This document shows, piece by piece, positions 1 to 9,977 of a stretch of 64,000 bases of DNA. The notes under the pieces are model-generated. The model worked only from the letters and a program-made list of their open reading frames with translations. It was not told the origin of the DNA and searched no databases. Source of the DNA: Selenomonas timonae (GTDB taxonomy: Bacteria; Bacillota; Negativicutes; Selenomonadales; Selenomonadaceae); contig NZ_CP060204.1 of assembly GCF_014250475.1 (NCBI RefSeq), forward strand, positions 1,315,001-1,379,000, written 5' to 3'. The translations under genes were made by a program, and so were the position numbers. How positions within the stretch are numbered: position 1 is the first letter of the stretch; the number at the start of each line of letters is the position of its first letter.

Positions 1-3000
1 CCGGTGTTCCGACCAATGGCTATCGCATTTCCTACAGCACGATCAATGACGTGTTGGACGGATTTGGCGGCTTCGATGTCGCAGGTGAGAAGCATGTCTA
101 CTTCTACGGCGGTTCGGTCAAGAAGTCCATCAATGCGTCGGGCAAGCTCGGCGTTGTGGTGGAAGAGAACCTTACGCTGAATGGGGAAGGCGCAAAGCTC
201 ACGATCGGTGCAGATCCGACACAGACAGGTCATGCCCCTGCCTCCGTCATCACGGGTGGCTTCACCGTAAAGACCGGCAAGAGCGTCACCGTCAATGGCA
301 AGGGCTCGGGCATCAGCGTCAACACCGCAGGGGCGATCACGCTGGAAAATAACGCCCACTTCAACGTCGCGGGCGACGAAGCGAACGTCCGTCTGCACTC
401 GCGCGGAGGCAAGGTCGTCTTTGGCGACGATGCCGCCCTTGCCATCTCCGGCGGCAAGGCGGATGTGCGGGCAACGGGAACAGAACTCGACCTTGGCGCG
501 CGCGCGAAGATCGACCTCGGCAATGACCGCGAGGGCTATCTCGCCCTCAATGTCGATAAGGTCAATGAAACTGCGGGCGAAGACAATACGACAAACATCA
601 CGGGCAGCGGCAGGCTTGACCTCGCTCCGCGCACCACGGGCAGGGCGATGACCGTCGATAACAATGCGTCGGGAGCAGGTCTCCATATCACGGGCGACCA
701 GCTCAACGGAAAGCTCTTTGGCAGTAATTTCGGCGCGCTGAGTCTCGGCAACGAGGCGACGGGCGACGTCACGATCGACGGCATCACGGCGAACAACAGC
801 GTCACGATCCGCACGAAGGATACGAATAAGGTCACCATCGGCACGAACGGCCTGACGGTCGGCGGCAATCGCCGTGTGACGCTCAAGACCGGCTCGATTG
901 AGAACTCGAGCGGTGCGGGCGCGATGGCGGTCGGTACGGGCAGCACCCTGAACCTCTATACGAACAGCATCACGAACCTTATGGACAATAGCGGGGCTGC
1001 CACTGTCAACGGCACGGGCACGCTCGGCATCGCGACCTACGACGGCACGAAGACCATCGGTCTCGGCAACACGGCGACGGGCGATCTTCTCCTGCCTGAC
1101 GCGAAGTTCGGCACGGTGTTCGGTTCGGGGTTCACGCATTACGCCATCGGCAACGGTACGCAGGGCACGATCAACGTGGCAAATTCTTCTCTTGCGAAGG
1201 ATGTGACACTCCAAGCGGATACGATCAACTTCGCGGGGGATATGACGCTTGCAGCGAACAAGACGCTCGTTGTCAACGCCAAGACAGCGGCGAACCAGAC
1301 GACGGGCAAGATCAAGACGGATAAACTCGCTCTCCTCGGCGGCAATATTGCGCTCGAAAAGAACAATGAAATTGGCACCCTTGCGGCAGACGTGCTCTCC
1401 GTCAAGGTAAAGTCGAATGCGCTGACCATCGGGCAGATCACGACGCCTGCAGGTGCACCTATCGCTTCGCGTACCATCAAGGGCGTGAAGTCGGGCGAAG
1501 CTGGCGGTACGGCGGGCGACATCGCGCTGTCCGCCGATGCCATGACCTTTACCGAGGGCGTCGAGGGTAAGGGCAATCTCACTGTACAGCAGGCAAATGC
1601 TGCCACGAATTTGAACGTCGGTACGACAGGCACGGGATTGAATCTGCCCGCAAACCTCTTCGGCGGAAATAAAATCAAGGACGGCTTCAAGCATGTTTAC
1701 CTCGGCCGCGACGATGCGACGGGCGCGACGAATGTCGGCGGCAATCTGAACTTCGTCGATCCGACGACGATTCGTTCAGGGAAAACCGCAGGAACGATGA
1801 CGGTTGACGGCTCGGCAAACATTCGAACGAATGGCAACGACTTCGCACTCGAATCGAAGGATTTGACGACGGTGGCTGGAAGCTCCGTCGATACGGGCAC
1901 GGGCGTACTCACGCTCAAGACCGATGCGATGAACTTGAATGGCAAGATGAAGGGCAAGAAGGCGCTCAATATCCTGCCGATCTCGGGTAATCGGGACATC
2001 AAGCTCGGCGGCGAAGTGAACGATCCGACGAAGCTTTCCCTGCTCGACAAGTATTTCAACGGCAACAACCGTCAGTTCTGGGAATACGAAGTTGTCAACA
2101 TCGGCGATCATGGGGGCACCGGACGTCTCTATCAGAGCGGTGTGATCAACATGCCGTTCCGCGTGAACATCCAGCAGGCGGTTTCGAGCGGACAGGGCGG
2201 CGTCAACCTTTCGGGCACGATCAATACACACGGTCAGGACTATACCGTCGCCAGTCGTGAAGTCAATCTCGATGATGCGCATATCAATGCGGACGGTGCT
2301 GATCGCGATCATGACGGAAATGTCGCCATCCATACGGATAATCTCAACACGGCGAACGGCAGCACGATCACAGGTCACGGCGACGTCTCCTTCGACACCT
2401 ATACGCCGGGCAAGACGATCAACTTCGGCACGCCCGGCTCGGGCGGCTCCGCCTCCGATCTTACACTTCCGTCCGATATTTTCAGCGGCACAGGTCTTCT
2501 GCGGAAGAATCCCGACGGCAAGGGCTTCAAGAAGATTCGCATCGGCGGACAGAACGCGGGCAATGTCAAGGTCGGCAACGTCGACCTGCCCGAGGGGCTT
2601 GCCGATGCCGTCGCCATCAAGACGAACGGCGCAGTCACCTCGACAGGCGTCCTGAAGTCCGTGCCGACGCTCGAAGTCGAAGCGAACTCCGTCAATCTCA
2701 CGGGTCCGAACGAGATCAAGAATCTCGGCAATATCACGTCCGCCACAGGCCTGACCGTCGAGACGAAGGGCGGCACGACGGTCACGGGGGTTATCAAGGG
2801 AAATAATGCGCCGATCAATATCACAAACAAAAATGGTGGCAATGTCACGATTGCGCCCGGCGGGAAAATCATCGGCACGGGCACGTCCGATGTCGTCATC
2901 GAAGCGCAGGGCGGCGCCTTCAAGAACAAGGGGGGCGCAAACGCCATCAAGACCGCGCCCGGCCAGCGTTATGTCGTGCATACGGAGGACTCTGTCGAGA

Positions 3001-6000
3001 ATGAGATCGACGGGCTTGTATTCCAGTTCCGTAAATACGGCGTGGACTACAGCAATCGCAGTTCTTTCCCCATTCCTGCGGGTCAGAACGCCATGTTCTA
3101 CAAGTATCAGCCGGAACTCAAGCTGTATTCGACCCGTGCCTATGGCGATGCGAACGGCGCATTCTTTGGCGCGGCATCGGGCTTCCAGATCGTTGATGAC
3201 GGCAATGCGAAGCGCCGTGCGCTCGACAAGACGGAGGTAGATTACATTCGCGCTCATGTAGGTGATTCGGGGACGCATAGTTTCGGTACGACGGTTCATA
3301 CGAACGTCAATGCTGATATCAATACAACGAATGGCGAGGTCAAGAAGGCATCGACCGATGTCAATATGCGTTCGGGTGCGCATACCTACGGTTCAGATTC
3401 GACCATTCCCAATGAGAAGATCACTTATCAAGGGCACAATGACCTCAACTACAAGATCACAGTCGACTACCGCATCGTGCCGCGCGTCGTCACGGTCACG
3501 GGCAAGACCTCGACCGTAAATTACAACGGCAATCCGCACAGCTACACGGGCAACGCGGGGGTCACGTTCTCAAACTTCGCGAACAGCCAGACGGAAAATA
3601 CAACGGGACTTCTCTCGGGTGCTGTTTCCTATACCCCGATTGCGGATGCGACGAAGACGACGGGCTATGCGCAGGGCGTTGTCCATGCGGGCGAGTACAG
3701 TGTTGACCTGAAAAACAGCACGCTCTCCGCGACAAACTACAAATTCAAGTACGTTCCAGGCAAGCTCACGGTGAAGCCCATCGACATCCACTTCACTGCG
3801 CCGAGCGGCGAGCGCATTTATGGCACATCGAACGACAACGTGACCATGACGTCGAGCACGACGCATACGGGCACGCTCCTTACGGGCGACAGTTTTGCGA
3901 AGTATACAGTCACGGCGGCGGATGGCGGCGGCAACGCCGTCACGGAGCGCACGGGCGTCGGCACTTACACGATGACCTTAAATGGTGCGGCGCTCGCCAC
4001 GGGAAGCCGCAGCCTTGCGACGGACTACCATATCACGTCCGATCCCGGCACGCTCACGATCAAGAAGCGTCCGCTCACCATTACAGCGGGCGATAAGAGC
4101 CGCATCTACGGCGATGCCAATACGACGGCGGGGTATATTAACAACACGGCGAAGGTCAACGTCGCTGCAGCTACCGCGACGACGGGACTTGTGGGCGGCG
4201 ATGCGATCGACGATGTGACGGAGACGATTGACCCGACGGCGACCGTCACGACGAATGCGGGCACGGCAGGTCTTTGGACAAAGGCAAGCGCGGCACACTT
4301 CTCGTCGGGTACGGCAAACAATTACAACATCACCTACGTTGACGGACACTTCAACATAACGAAGCGGCCGCTGACGCTCGTCGCAGGCGACAAGAACCGC
4401 ATCTACGGCACGGCGAACAGCACCGCAAACTATGTGAACGGCACGAATCTCTTCCGCGTCAAGGCGGGCACGAACCTCGTCAACGGCGATACGGTTTCGA
4501 CGGTCACGGAGACGATTGATTCGCGTGCGACCGTCACGACGGACGCAGGCACGGCAGGACTCAAGACGAAGATTGCAAATGCCGTCTTCGGCACGGGAAA
4601 TGCCAATAACTATGACGTTCGCTACGAGGACGGCAATTTCGCCATCACGCCGCGCGACTTGACGCTTCATGCGGGCAGCAAGACGCGCATCTACGGCACG
4701 GAGAACTCGACCGCCGTCTATACGGGCGGCACGACAAAGTTCCGTGCCGACGCCGCGACCGCCACGACGGGACTCGTGAACGGTGACGCGGTCGCTGACG
4801 TCGATGAATCGACGGACGCCCTCGTTACGACGAACGCCGGCACGGCGGGACTCAAGACGCAGATTACAAATGCACGCCTCGCAGGCAATCGTAAGGCGTC
4901 GAACTACAACATCACCTATGTCGACGGTGGGTTTGCCATCACGAAGCGCGACCTCTACATCACGGCGGGTGACAAGAGCCGCGCTTACGGCGCAGCGAAC
5001 AGTCTGGCGCACTATGTGAACGGCACGCGTCTCGTCAACGTGCGTCCGACAGATGCAGTAAGCGGACTCGTGGGCGGTGATGTGGTTTCTTCCGTTACGG
5101 AGACAATCGACCCGACCGCAACGGTTACGACCAACGCAGGTACTACGGGGCTTTGGACACGTTCCTCTGCGGCGCAGTTTGCGTACGGCACAGATGCCAA
5201 CTACAATATTCACTACGCAGACGGTAGGTTTATCATCACTCCGCGCGAGGTGCTGATCACGGCGGGCAGTGCCTCCCGTGACTACGGTGCACCGAATCCC
5301 GCCATAACCGCATACATGATCGAGCGTGGCGACCACACATCGCAGCGCGGTCTGCTCGCGGGCGACGACATCAGCGGCATCACATCGCACTATGATGCGG
5401 GTATGAACGCGACGACGCGCGGCGGCATCTATCGGGGCGTGATCCATGTCGATCCTGCTTCCGTTGAAAGTGGCTATGCAGGTGCGTCGGCACGTTCCAA
5501 CTATCGCTTTAACTACGCACCCGGTAATTTGACGATTGCTATGCGCGGATTTGATATGAGTACGCCCGAGGGGGCTGCCGTAACGACGAGCAGTGCTGCT
5601 GCTGCGCAAGTAACGGCGGGAACGACGAACGGTGGAAGCGGCGTGACGACCGCAGCCGTTCCGACTGAGAATCGCACGGGCAGCAATCCGCCCGCCGAGG
5701 GAGTAACTGTTCAGATGCCGCAGGATGCGGCACCGACGAACTGGGCAAATCGTGTTGTCGTGACGAATGGCAGCACGCCCGAGGCGCATGATTTCGTCGA
5801 GCACAAGGACGGCTCGTTCGGCTTTGACCTCGGCAGGACGCGCGGTGACCGCGGGTTCCATCCTGAGAATCCGGCACACAATACATCTGAGGCAATCCCT
5901 GTTCTCTTTACGGATGGCGGATCGCGCGACCTTGACGGCATCTATACGGTCAACTACTCGCCGGATAAGCTGGCGATCAAGCCGTCCTCGAAGAAGGTTG

Positions 6001-6284
6001 ACATTCCGGATCCAAAGGAGATTCGCAATACGTCCGAGCAGGCACTTCGCTTCCTCTATCAGACGGCGGACGGCTCCTTTGAGGTGACGTTTGGCAATGG
6101 CATTGTGACGCTCTATCCGCAGGATGAGCCGGCACTCTCGATCATCACAGCAGAGGATCGCAAGGCGGAGCGCGCCGTGCTCTCCTCGGGGCTCCTCACG
6201 GCGATTGAAGACCTCGGCGTGACGCCTGTAGAGATTCGCGCCGTCTACATCTTCAATGTATTGGATGGGCAGAGCGAAGAGTAA
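1..6284 (+). CDS. Giant surface exoprotein with beta-helix and MBG repeats, 5'-truncated
   Basis: The reading frame is open to the left edge of the window (from base 3, GVPTNGYRIS...), so the GTG at 51 is probably internal and the start lies upstream. More than 2,090 residues are visible. The first ~1,150 residues are Gly/Asn/Thr-rich short beta-strand repeats, as in filamentous-haemagglutinin-like exoproteins. A degenerate motif (hydrophobic-Leu-Pro, Phe-Gly, Gly-Phe, then an IGxxxxTG strand) recurs near bases 50, 700, 1090, 1640, 2050 and 2460. From about base 3780 there are tandem MBG-type (YGX) domains. No C-terminal autotransporter barrel, sorting signal or hydrophobic anchor is visible, which suits a two-partner-secretion passenger whose transporter lies elsewhere, but that is inferred. 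Likely role: adhesion or biofilm. A strong terminator follows. Confidence 0.8.
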   Translation, partial: GVPTNGYRISYSTINDVLDGFGGFDVAGEKHVYFYGGSVKKSINASGKLGVVVEENLTLNGEGAKLTIGADPTQTGHAPASVITGGFTVKTGKSVTVNGKGSGISVNTAGAITLENNAHFNVAGDEANVRLHSRGGKVVFGDDAALAISGGKADVRATGTELDLGARAKIDLGNDREGYLALNVDKVNETAGEDNTTNITGSGRLDLAPRTTGRAMTVDNNASGAGLHITGDQLNGKLFGSNFGALSLGNEATGDVTIDGITANNSVTIRTKDTNKVTIGTNGLTVGGNRRVTLKTGSIENSSGAGAMAVGTGSTLNLYTNSITNLMDNSGAATVNGTGTLGIATYDGTKTIGLGNTATGDLLLPDAKFGTVFGSGFTHYAIGNGTQGTINVANSSLAKDVTLQADTINFAGDMTLAANKTLVVNAKTAANQTTGKIKTDKLALLGGNIALEKNNEIGTLAADVLSVKVKSNALTIGQITTPAGAPIASRTIKGVKSGEAGGTAGDIALSADAMTFTEGVEGKGNLTVQQANAATNLNVGTTGTGLNLPANLFGGNKIKDGFKHVYLGRDDATGATNVGGNLNFVDPTTIRSGKTAGTMTVDGSANIRTNGNDFALESKDLTTVAGSSVDTGTGVLTLKTDAMNLNGKMKGKKALNILPISGNRDIKLGGEVNDPTKLSLLDKYFNGNNRQFWEYEVVNIGDHGGTGRLYQSGVINMPFRVNIQQAVSSGQGGVNLSGTINTHGQDYTVASREVNLDDAHINADGADRDHDGNVAIHTDNLNTANGSTITGHGDVSFDTYTPGKTINFGTPGSGGSASDLTLPSDIFSGTGLLRKNPDGKGFKKIRIGGQNAGNVKVGNVDLPEGLADAVAIKTNGAVTSTGVLKSVPTLEVEANSVNLTGPNEIKNLGNITSATGLTVETKGGTTVTGVIKGNNAPINITNKNGGNVTIAPGGKIIGTGTSDVVIEAQGGAFKNKGGANAIKTAPGQRYVVHTEDSVENEIDGLVFQFRKYGVDYSNRSSFPIPAGQNAMFYKYQPELKLYSTRAYGDANGAFFGAASGFQIVDDGNAKRRALDKTEVDYIRAHVGDSGTHSFGTTVHTNVNADINTTNGEVKKASTDVNMRSGAHTYGSDSTIPNEKITYQGHNDLNYKITVDYRIVPRVVTVTGKTSTVNYNGNPHSYTGNAGVTFSNFANSQTENTTGLLSGAVSYTPIADATKTTGYAQGVVHAGEYSVDLKNSTLSATNYKFKYVPGKLTVKPIDIHFTAPSGERIYGTSNDNVTMTSSTTHTGTLLTGDSFAKYTVTAADGGGNAVTERTGVGTYTMTLNGAALATGSRSLATDYHITSDPGTLTIKKRPLTITAGDKSRIYGDANTTAGYINNTAKVNVAAATATTGLVGGDAIDDVTETIDPTATVTTNAGTAGLWTKASAAHFSSGTANNYNITYVDGHFNITKRPLTLVAGDKNRIYGTANSTANYVNGTNLFRVKAGTNLVNGDTVSTVTETIDSRATVTTDAGTAGLKTKIANAVFGTGNANNYDVRYEDGNFAITPRDLTLHAGSKTRIYGTENSTAVYTGGTTKFRADAATATTGLVNGDAVADVDESTDALVTTNAGTAGLKTQITNARLAGNRKASNYNITYVDGGFAITKRDLYITAGDKSRAYGAANSLAHYVNGTRLVNVRPTDAVSGLVGGDVVSSVTETIDPTATVTTNAGTTGLWTRSSAAQFAYGTDANYNIHYADGRFIITPREVLITAGSASRDYGAPNPAITAYMIERGDHTSQRGLLAGDDISGITSHYDAGMNATTRGGIYRGVIHVDPASVESGYAGASARSNYRFNYAPGNLTIAMRGFDMSTPEGAAVTTSSAAAAQVTAGTTNGGSGVTTAAVPTENRTGSNPPAEGVTVQMPQDAAPTNWANRVVVTNGSTPEAHDFVEHKDGSFGFDLGRTRGDRGFHPENPAHNTSEAIPVLFTDGGSRDLDGIYTVNYSPDKLAIKPSSKKVDIPDPKEIRNTSEQALRFLYQTADGSFEVTFGNGIVTLYPQDEPALSIITAEDRKAERAVLSSGLLTAIEDLGVTPVEIRAVYIFNVLDGQSEE
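3780..5560 (+). repeat. Six tandem MBG (YGX-type) domain repeats
   Basis: The signature hexapeptide-like core recurs as RIYGTSN, RIYGDAN, RIYGTAN, RIYGTEN, RAYGAAN and RDYGAPN near bases 3815, 4099, 4398, 4687, 4981 and 5279. The period is about 285-300 bases (95-100 residues). Each unit also carries a GDxxxxVTE-like strand and a closing NYNITYxxGxF-ITxR strand. The middle units are closest to each other, which suggests recent internal duplication and possible copy-number variation between strains. Confidence 0.85.
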
Positions 6285-6297
6285 TATGCCGTAATGC

Positions 6298-6331
6298 AAA
6301 GCCTCCTCCGTATCATCGAGGGAGGCTTTTC
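6298..6331 (+). terminator. Rho-independent terminator after the exoprotein gene
   Basis: GCCTCC (6301-6306) pairs with GGAGGC (6321-6326). The stem is extended by AAA/TTT and followed by a T run. It separates the exoprotein gene from the heat-shock operon. Confidence 0.85.
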
Positions 6332-6368
6332 GCATGAAAAAATATTTGACTTTTTGTCATTTTTGCTC

Positions 6369-6397
6369 TTGACTTTTTGCTTTTTACCGTGTATATT
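6369..6397 (+). promoter_or_regulatory. SigA-type promoter of the hrcA operon
   Basis: TTGACT (6369-6374), a 17-base spacer and TATATT (6392-6397). The predicted start lies about 10 bases before the CIRCE element, so HrcA bound there would block transcription. A second TTGACT about 20 bases upstream has no good matching -10. Confidence 0.75.
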
Positions 6398-6412
6398 CAG
6401 TATAGATTTTGA

Positions 6413-6439
6413 TTAGCACTCAGTTTTAGAGAGTGCTAA
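6413..6439 (+). promoter_or_regulatory. CIRCE operator (HrcA binding site)
   Basis: A perfect TTAGCACTC-N9-GAGTGCTAA inverted repeat between promoter and hrcA start. This is the consensus HrcA operator and indicates autoregulation and heat induction of hrcA-grpE-dnaK-dnaJ. Confidence 0.97.
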
Positions 6440-6468
6440 CAGAGATTGAAAGGAGAGGAGAGGGGTGA

Positions 6469-7503
6469 ATGTCGGACGATCTGGACGCACGCAAGAGTCA
6501 GATCCTGTGGGCGGTCGTCGATGACTACATCGCATCGGCAGAGCCGGTCGGATCGCGGACACTCGCGCAGAAATACAATCTCGGCATCAGCCCTGCCACC
6601 ATTCGCAATGAGATGGCGGATCTCGAGATGCTCGGCTATCTGGAGCATCCTCACACATCCGCCGGGCGTATCCCTTCATCGAAGGGGTACCGCTTCTACG
6701 TCGATGGTTTGCAGCCCGTCGCTCCGGTGACGGATGCTGAGAAAAAGAAGATACGCGATTGGTACCACAGGCGCGTGCGGCGCCTTGACGAGGTGTTTCA
6801 GGAGACGGCGCGTCTAATTGCGGACGTGACGCACAATGTTTCGCTTGTGCTCGCACCGCAGGCCGCGCAGTCGACGTTCCGCATGCTGCAGTTCCTGCCT
6901 CTCGATCTGAACCACGCGATTGCCGTCCTCATGACGGACGCGGGCTTCGTCGAGAACCGCATTGTCGAGATTCCCGACGGTGCAACATTCGCAGATTTTC
7001 AGCGGATGGCGGGGGCGGTCAATCAGGCGTTATCGGGCAAGGCTCTTAGCGCCGTGACGAAGACGGATATGCGCCGCGTGCGCGATGCAATCGGCGATGA
7101 GTCGATCTTCGTCGCCGCCGTGGAGGTCATGCACAGGGCGCTCGAAGGGCGCTCGGAGGATCGTCTCTACCTCGGCGGTACGGCACAGCTGCTCGGCAAT
7201 CCCGAGTTCCAGGATCTCGAGCGCGTCCGTGCGATGCTGCTCGTCCTCGAGCGTGAGGATCTCGTGAAGGATATCCTGCACACGCATGCGGGCGAGGGGC
7301 TCGAGGTCACGATTGGGCGCGAGAACAAGAGCAGTACGTTCTGGGACAGCAGTTTTATCACGGCGACCTATCATGTCGACGGCAGGCTGCTCGGGACGAT
7401 TGCGGTGCTCGGCCCCACGCGCATGGAATACGCGAAGGCGATGCGCATACTCGACTATGTGAACACGAATCTAACAGAGATGATCTATCAGCTGAAATGG
7501 TAG
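6469..7503 (+). CDS. hrcA: Heat-inducible transcription repressor HrcA
   Basis: This 344-residue protein has normal HrcA length. The N-terminal winged-helix region contains the family-typical segments VGSRTLAQKY, SPATIRNEMADLE and HTSAGRIPS (about residues 25-75), followed by the GAF-like dimerisation domain. It represses its own operon by binding the CIRCE element just upstream, and in known systems GroEL modulates its activity. No groES/groEL lies in this window. The ATG at 6469 is preceded by a strong GGAGAGGAGAGGGG purine stretch. It is the first gene of hrcA-grpE-dnaK-dnaJ and its 3' end overlaps the possible start of grpE. Confidence 0.97.
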   Translation: MSDDLDARKSQILWAVVDDYIASAEPVGSRTLAQKYNLGISPATIRNEMADLEMLGYLEHPHTSAGRIPSSKGYRFYVDGLQPVAPVTDAEKKKIRDWYHRRVRRLDEVFQETARLIADVTHNVSLVLAPQAAQSTFRMLQFLPLDLNHAIAVLMTDAGFVENRIVEIPDGATFADFQRMAGAVNQALSGKALSAVTKTDMRRVRDAIGDESIFVAAVEVMHRALEGRSEDRLYLGGTAQLLGNPEFQDLERVRAMLLVLEREDLVKDILHTHAGEGLEVTIGRENKSSTFWDSSFITATYHVDGRLLGTIAVLGPTRMEYAKAMRILDYVNTNLTEMIYQLKW

Positions 7504-8069
7504 GAGAGGTGAACGGCTTGCAGGAGAAGGAAGAGATGACGGCAGAGGAGCAGCCCGTGGAGGATGTAACTGACACGGAGGCGGAATCTGCGGATGTAAC
7601 CGTGGAAGATGTGCCCGCAGAGGAGGACAAGACGTCCGAACTCGAGGCACAGCTTCAGGAAAAGAACGACCGCATCCTGCGTCTTCAGGCGGATTTTGAA
7701 AACTTCCGCCGCCGCACGGCGAAGGAGAAGGAGGAACTTGCGGCCGTTATCACGCAGAATATCCTCACGGATTTCCTGCCGCTCCTCGACAATTTCGAGC
7801 GGGCAATGGCGGTGGAACAGACGGATGGGGAGGCGTTCCAAAAGGGCGTGGAGATGATCTTCACGCAGCTGCGCGAGGTGATGGAAAAGCACGGGCTTGA
7901 AAACATCGAGGCAGAGGGCGCGCCCTTTGATCCGAATGTGCATCAGGCGGTCATGCGCGTCGAGAATCCCGATGTGGAGGACGGCACGATCACGCAGGTG
8001 CTGCAAAAGGGCTATCAGGCCAAGGGCAGGGTCATCCGCCCAGCCATGGTGCAGGTAGCAGGCAACTAA
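7497..8069 (+). CDS. grpE: Nucleotide exchange factor GrpE
   Basis: GrpE releases ADP from DnaK. An acidic N-terminal tail (about residues 1-45) leads into a long coiled coil (ELEAQLQEKNDRILRLQADF) with the family segment FENFRRRTAKEKEE. The beta-wing domain ends GRVIRPAMVQVAGN. The ATG at 7497 overlaps the hrcA stop and has no clear ribosome site. In-frame GTG 7509 and TTG 7518 lie behind AGGAGAGG, and TTG 7518 has the best spacing, so the true protein may be 183-190 residues. It is the second gene of the heat-shock operon. Confidence 0.95.
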   Translation: MVGEVNGLQEKEEMTAEEQPVEDVTDTEAESADVTVEDVPAEEDKTSELEAQLQEKNDRILRLQADFENFRRRTAKEKEELAAVITQNILTDFLPLLDNFERAMAVEQTDGEAFQKGVEMIFTQLREVMEKHGLENIEAEGAPFDPNVHQAVMRVENPDVEDGTITQVLQKGYQAKGRVIRPAMVQVAGN

Positions 8070-8108
8070 GAATACAACATCTTATAAAGAGTTTTGGAGG
8101 AATATAAA

Positions 8109-9968
8109 ATGGCTAAAGTAATTGGTATTGATCTTGGAACGACGAACTCCGTTGTGTCGGTCATGGAGGGCGGAGAGCCCGTCGTTATTACGAACCCTGA
8201 GGGCAGCCGCATCACGCCGTCCGTCGTGGGCTTTACGAAGGACGGGCAGCGCCTTGTCGGCCGCCTTGCAAAGAATCAGGCGGTCTCGAACCCCGACCGC
8301 ACGATCTCGTCGATCAAGCGTCATATGGGTGACCCGAACTATCACGTGACGATTGACGGCAAGAACTACACGCCGCCCGAGATCTCGGCGATGATCCTGC
8401 AGAAGCTCAAGAGCGATGCAGAGGCGTATCTCGGCGAGACCGTTACGCAGGCGGTCATCACGGTTCCTGCGTACTTCAACGACAGCCAGCGTCAGGCGAC
8501 GAAGGACGCGGGCAAGATTGCAGGCCTCGAGGTGCTTCGTATCATCAACGAGCCGACGGCGGCAGCGCTCGCATACGGTCTTGACAAAGATCAGGATGAA
8601 ACGGTGCTCGTCTTCGACTTGGGCGGCGGCACGTTCGACGTCTCCATCCTCGAGCTGAGTGAAGGCGTCTTCGAGGTCAAGGCGACGAACGGCGATACGA
8701 TGCTCGGCGGCGACGACTTTGACAAGAAGATCATGGACTGGATGGTCGAGGAGTTCAAGAAGGAGAACGGCATCGACCTCTCGCAGGATAAGATGAGCGC
8801 ACAGCGTCTCATCGAGGCGGCGGAGAAGGCGAAGATTGAGCTCTCGAGCATGAGCCAGACGAATATCAACCTGCCGTTCATCACGGCGGATGCGACGGGT
8901 CCGAAGCATCTCGACCTCACGCTCTCGCGTGCAAAGTTCGATGAGCTGACGGCGGATCTCGTGGAGCGCACGATGGTTCCGACGCGCAAGGCGATGGAGG
9001 ATGCGGGGCTCTCGAGCAACGAGATCGACAAGATCATTCTCGTCGGCGGTTCGACTCGTATTCCTGCGGTGCAGGATGCGATCCGCAAGATCCTCGGCAA
9101 GGAGCCCTCGAAGGGCGTCAACCCGGATGAGTGCGTCTCCATCGGCGCAGCAATCCAGGGCGGCGTGCTCGTCGGCGAGGTCAAGGATGTGCTGCTCCTC
9201 GACGTTACGCCGCTCTCGCTCGGCATCGAGACGCTCGGCGGCGTCTGCACGAAGATCATCGACCGCAATACGACCATCCCAACCTCGAAGAGTCAGGTGT
9301 TCTCGACTGCAGCGGACAATCAGCCGGGTGTTGAGATCCATGTCCTGCAGGGCGAGCGCGAGATGGCGGCGGGCAACAAGACGCTTGGACGCTTCCAGCT
9401 CACGGATATTCCGCCCGCACCGCGCGGCGTGCCCCAGATCGAGGTCAAGTTCGACATCGATGCGAACGGCATTGTCAACGTGTCGGCGAAGGATCTCGGC
9501 ACGGGCAAGGAGCAGAAGATCACGATTCAGTCCGATAGCGGCATGAGCAAAGAAGACATCGAGCGCATGGTGAAAGAGGCGGAATCGCACGCTGCTGAGG
9601 ACAAGAAGCAGAAGGAAGCCGTCGATGCGCGCAACGCGGGCGACTCCCTCGTCTATCAGGCGGAGAAGGCGATCAAGGATCTCGGCGAGAACGCAGATCA
9701 GGCGCTTGTCTCCAAGACACAGGCTGCCATTGACAAGCTGAAGGAAGCGCTCAAGGGCTCGGATATCGAGGCGATCAAGGCGGCGACCGAAGAGGTGCGT
9801 CAGCCCCTCTACGAGCTCTCTGCAGCAGCCTATCAGCAGGCACAGCAGGCGGCGGGTGCCGCAGGTGCAGCGCCGGGCGCAGATGCAAATGCGGGCGCAC
9901 AGAGCGGCGCGCAGGATGACAATGTTGTCGATGCGGAGTTCACCGAAGTCAAGGATGATAAGAAGTAA
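8109..9968 (+). CDS. dnaK: Molecular chaperone DnaK (Hsp70)
   Basis: This is a 619-residue Hsp70. The nucleotide-binding domain (about 1-360) begins [13 protein letters not shown] and contains [11 protein letters not shown] and [12 protein letters not shown] substrate-binding domain and helical lid follow, and the acidic tail [14 protein letters not shown] is typical of bacterial DnaK. I start it at ATG 8109, which is placed correctly after GGAGG (8096-8100); the frame is open upstream to a TTG that lies within the ribosome site. Loop length is that of the shorter Firmicutes form. It works with the adjacent grpE and dnaJ products in cytoplasmic protein folding. Confidence 0.98.
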   Translation: MAKVIGIDLGTTNSVVSVMEGGEPVVITNPEGSRITPSVVGFTKDGQRLVGRLAKNQAVSNPDRTISSIKRHMGDPNYHVTIDGKNYTPPEISAMILQKLKSDAEAYLGETVTQAVITVPAYFNDSQRQATKDAGKIAGLEVLRIINEPTAAALAYGLDKDQDETVLVFDLGGGTFDVSILELSEGVFEVKATNGDTMLGGDDFDKKIMDWMVEEFKKENGIDLSQDKMSAQRLIEAAEKAKIELSSMSQTNINLPFITADATGPKHLDLTLSRAKFDELTADLVERTMVPTRKAMEDAGLSSNEIDKIILVGGSTRIPAVQDAIRKILGKEPSKGVNPDECVSIGAAIQGGVLVGEVKDVLLLDVTPLSLGIETLGGVCTKIIDRNTTIPTSKSQVFSTAADNQPGVEIHVLQGEREMAAGNKTLGRFQLTDIPPAPRGVPQIEVKFDIDANGIVNVSAKDLGTGKEQKITIQSDSGMSKEDIERMVKEAESHAAEDKKQKEAVDARNAGDSLVYQAEKAIKDLGENADQALVSKTQAAIDKLKEALKGSDIEAIKAATEEVRQPLYELSAAAYQQAQQAAGAAGAAPGADANAGAQSGAQDDNVVDAEFTEVKDDKK

Positions 9969-9977
9969 GGTGGTATC

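Noticed and set aside
3978-6335. A 785-codon minus-strand open frame opposite the MBG repeats
   Set aside because: It mirrors the repeat structure of the sense gene, is Arg/Cys-rich and would start inside the terminator region.
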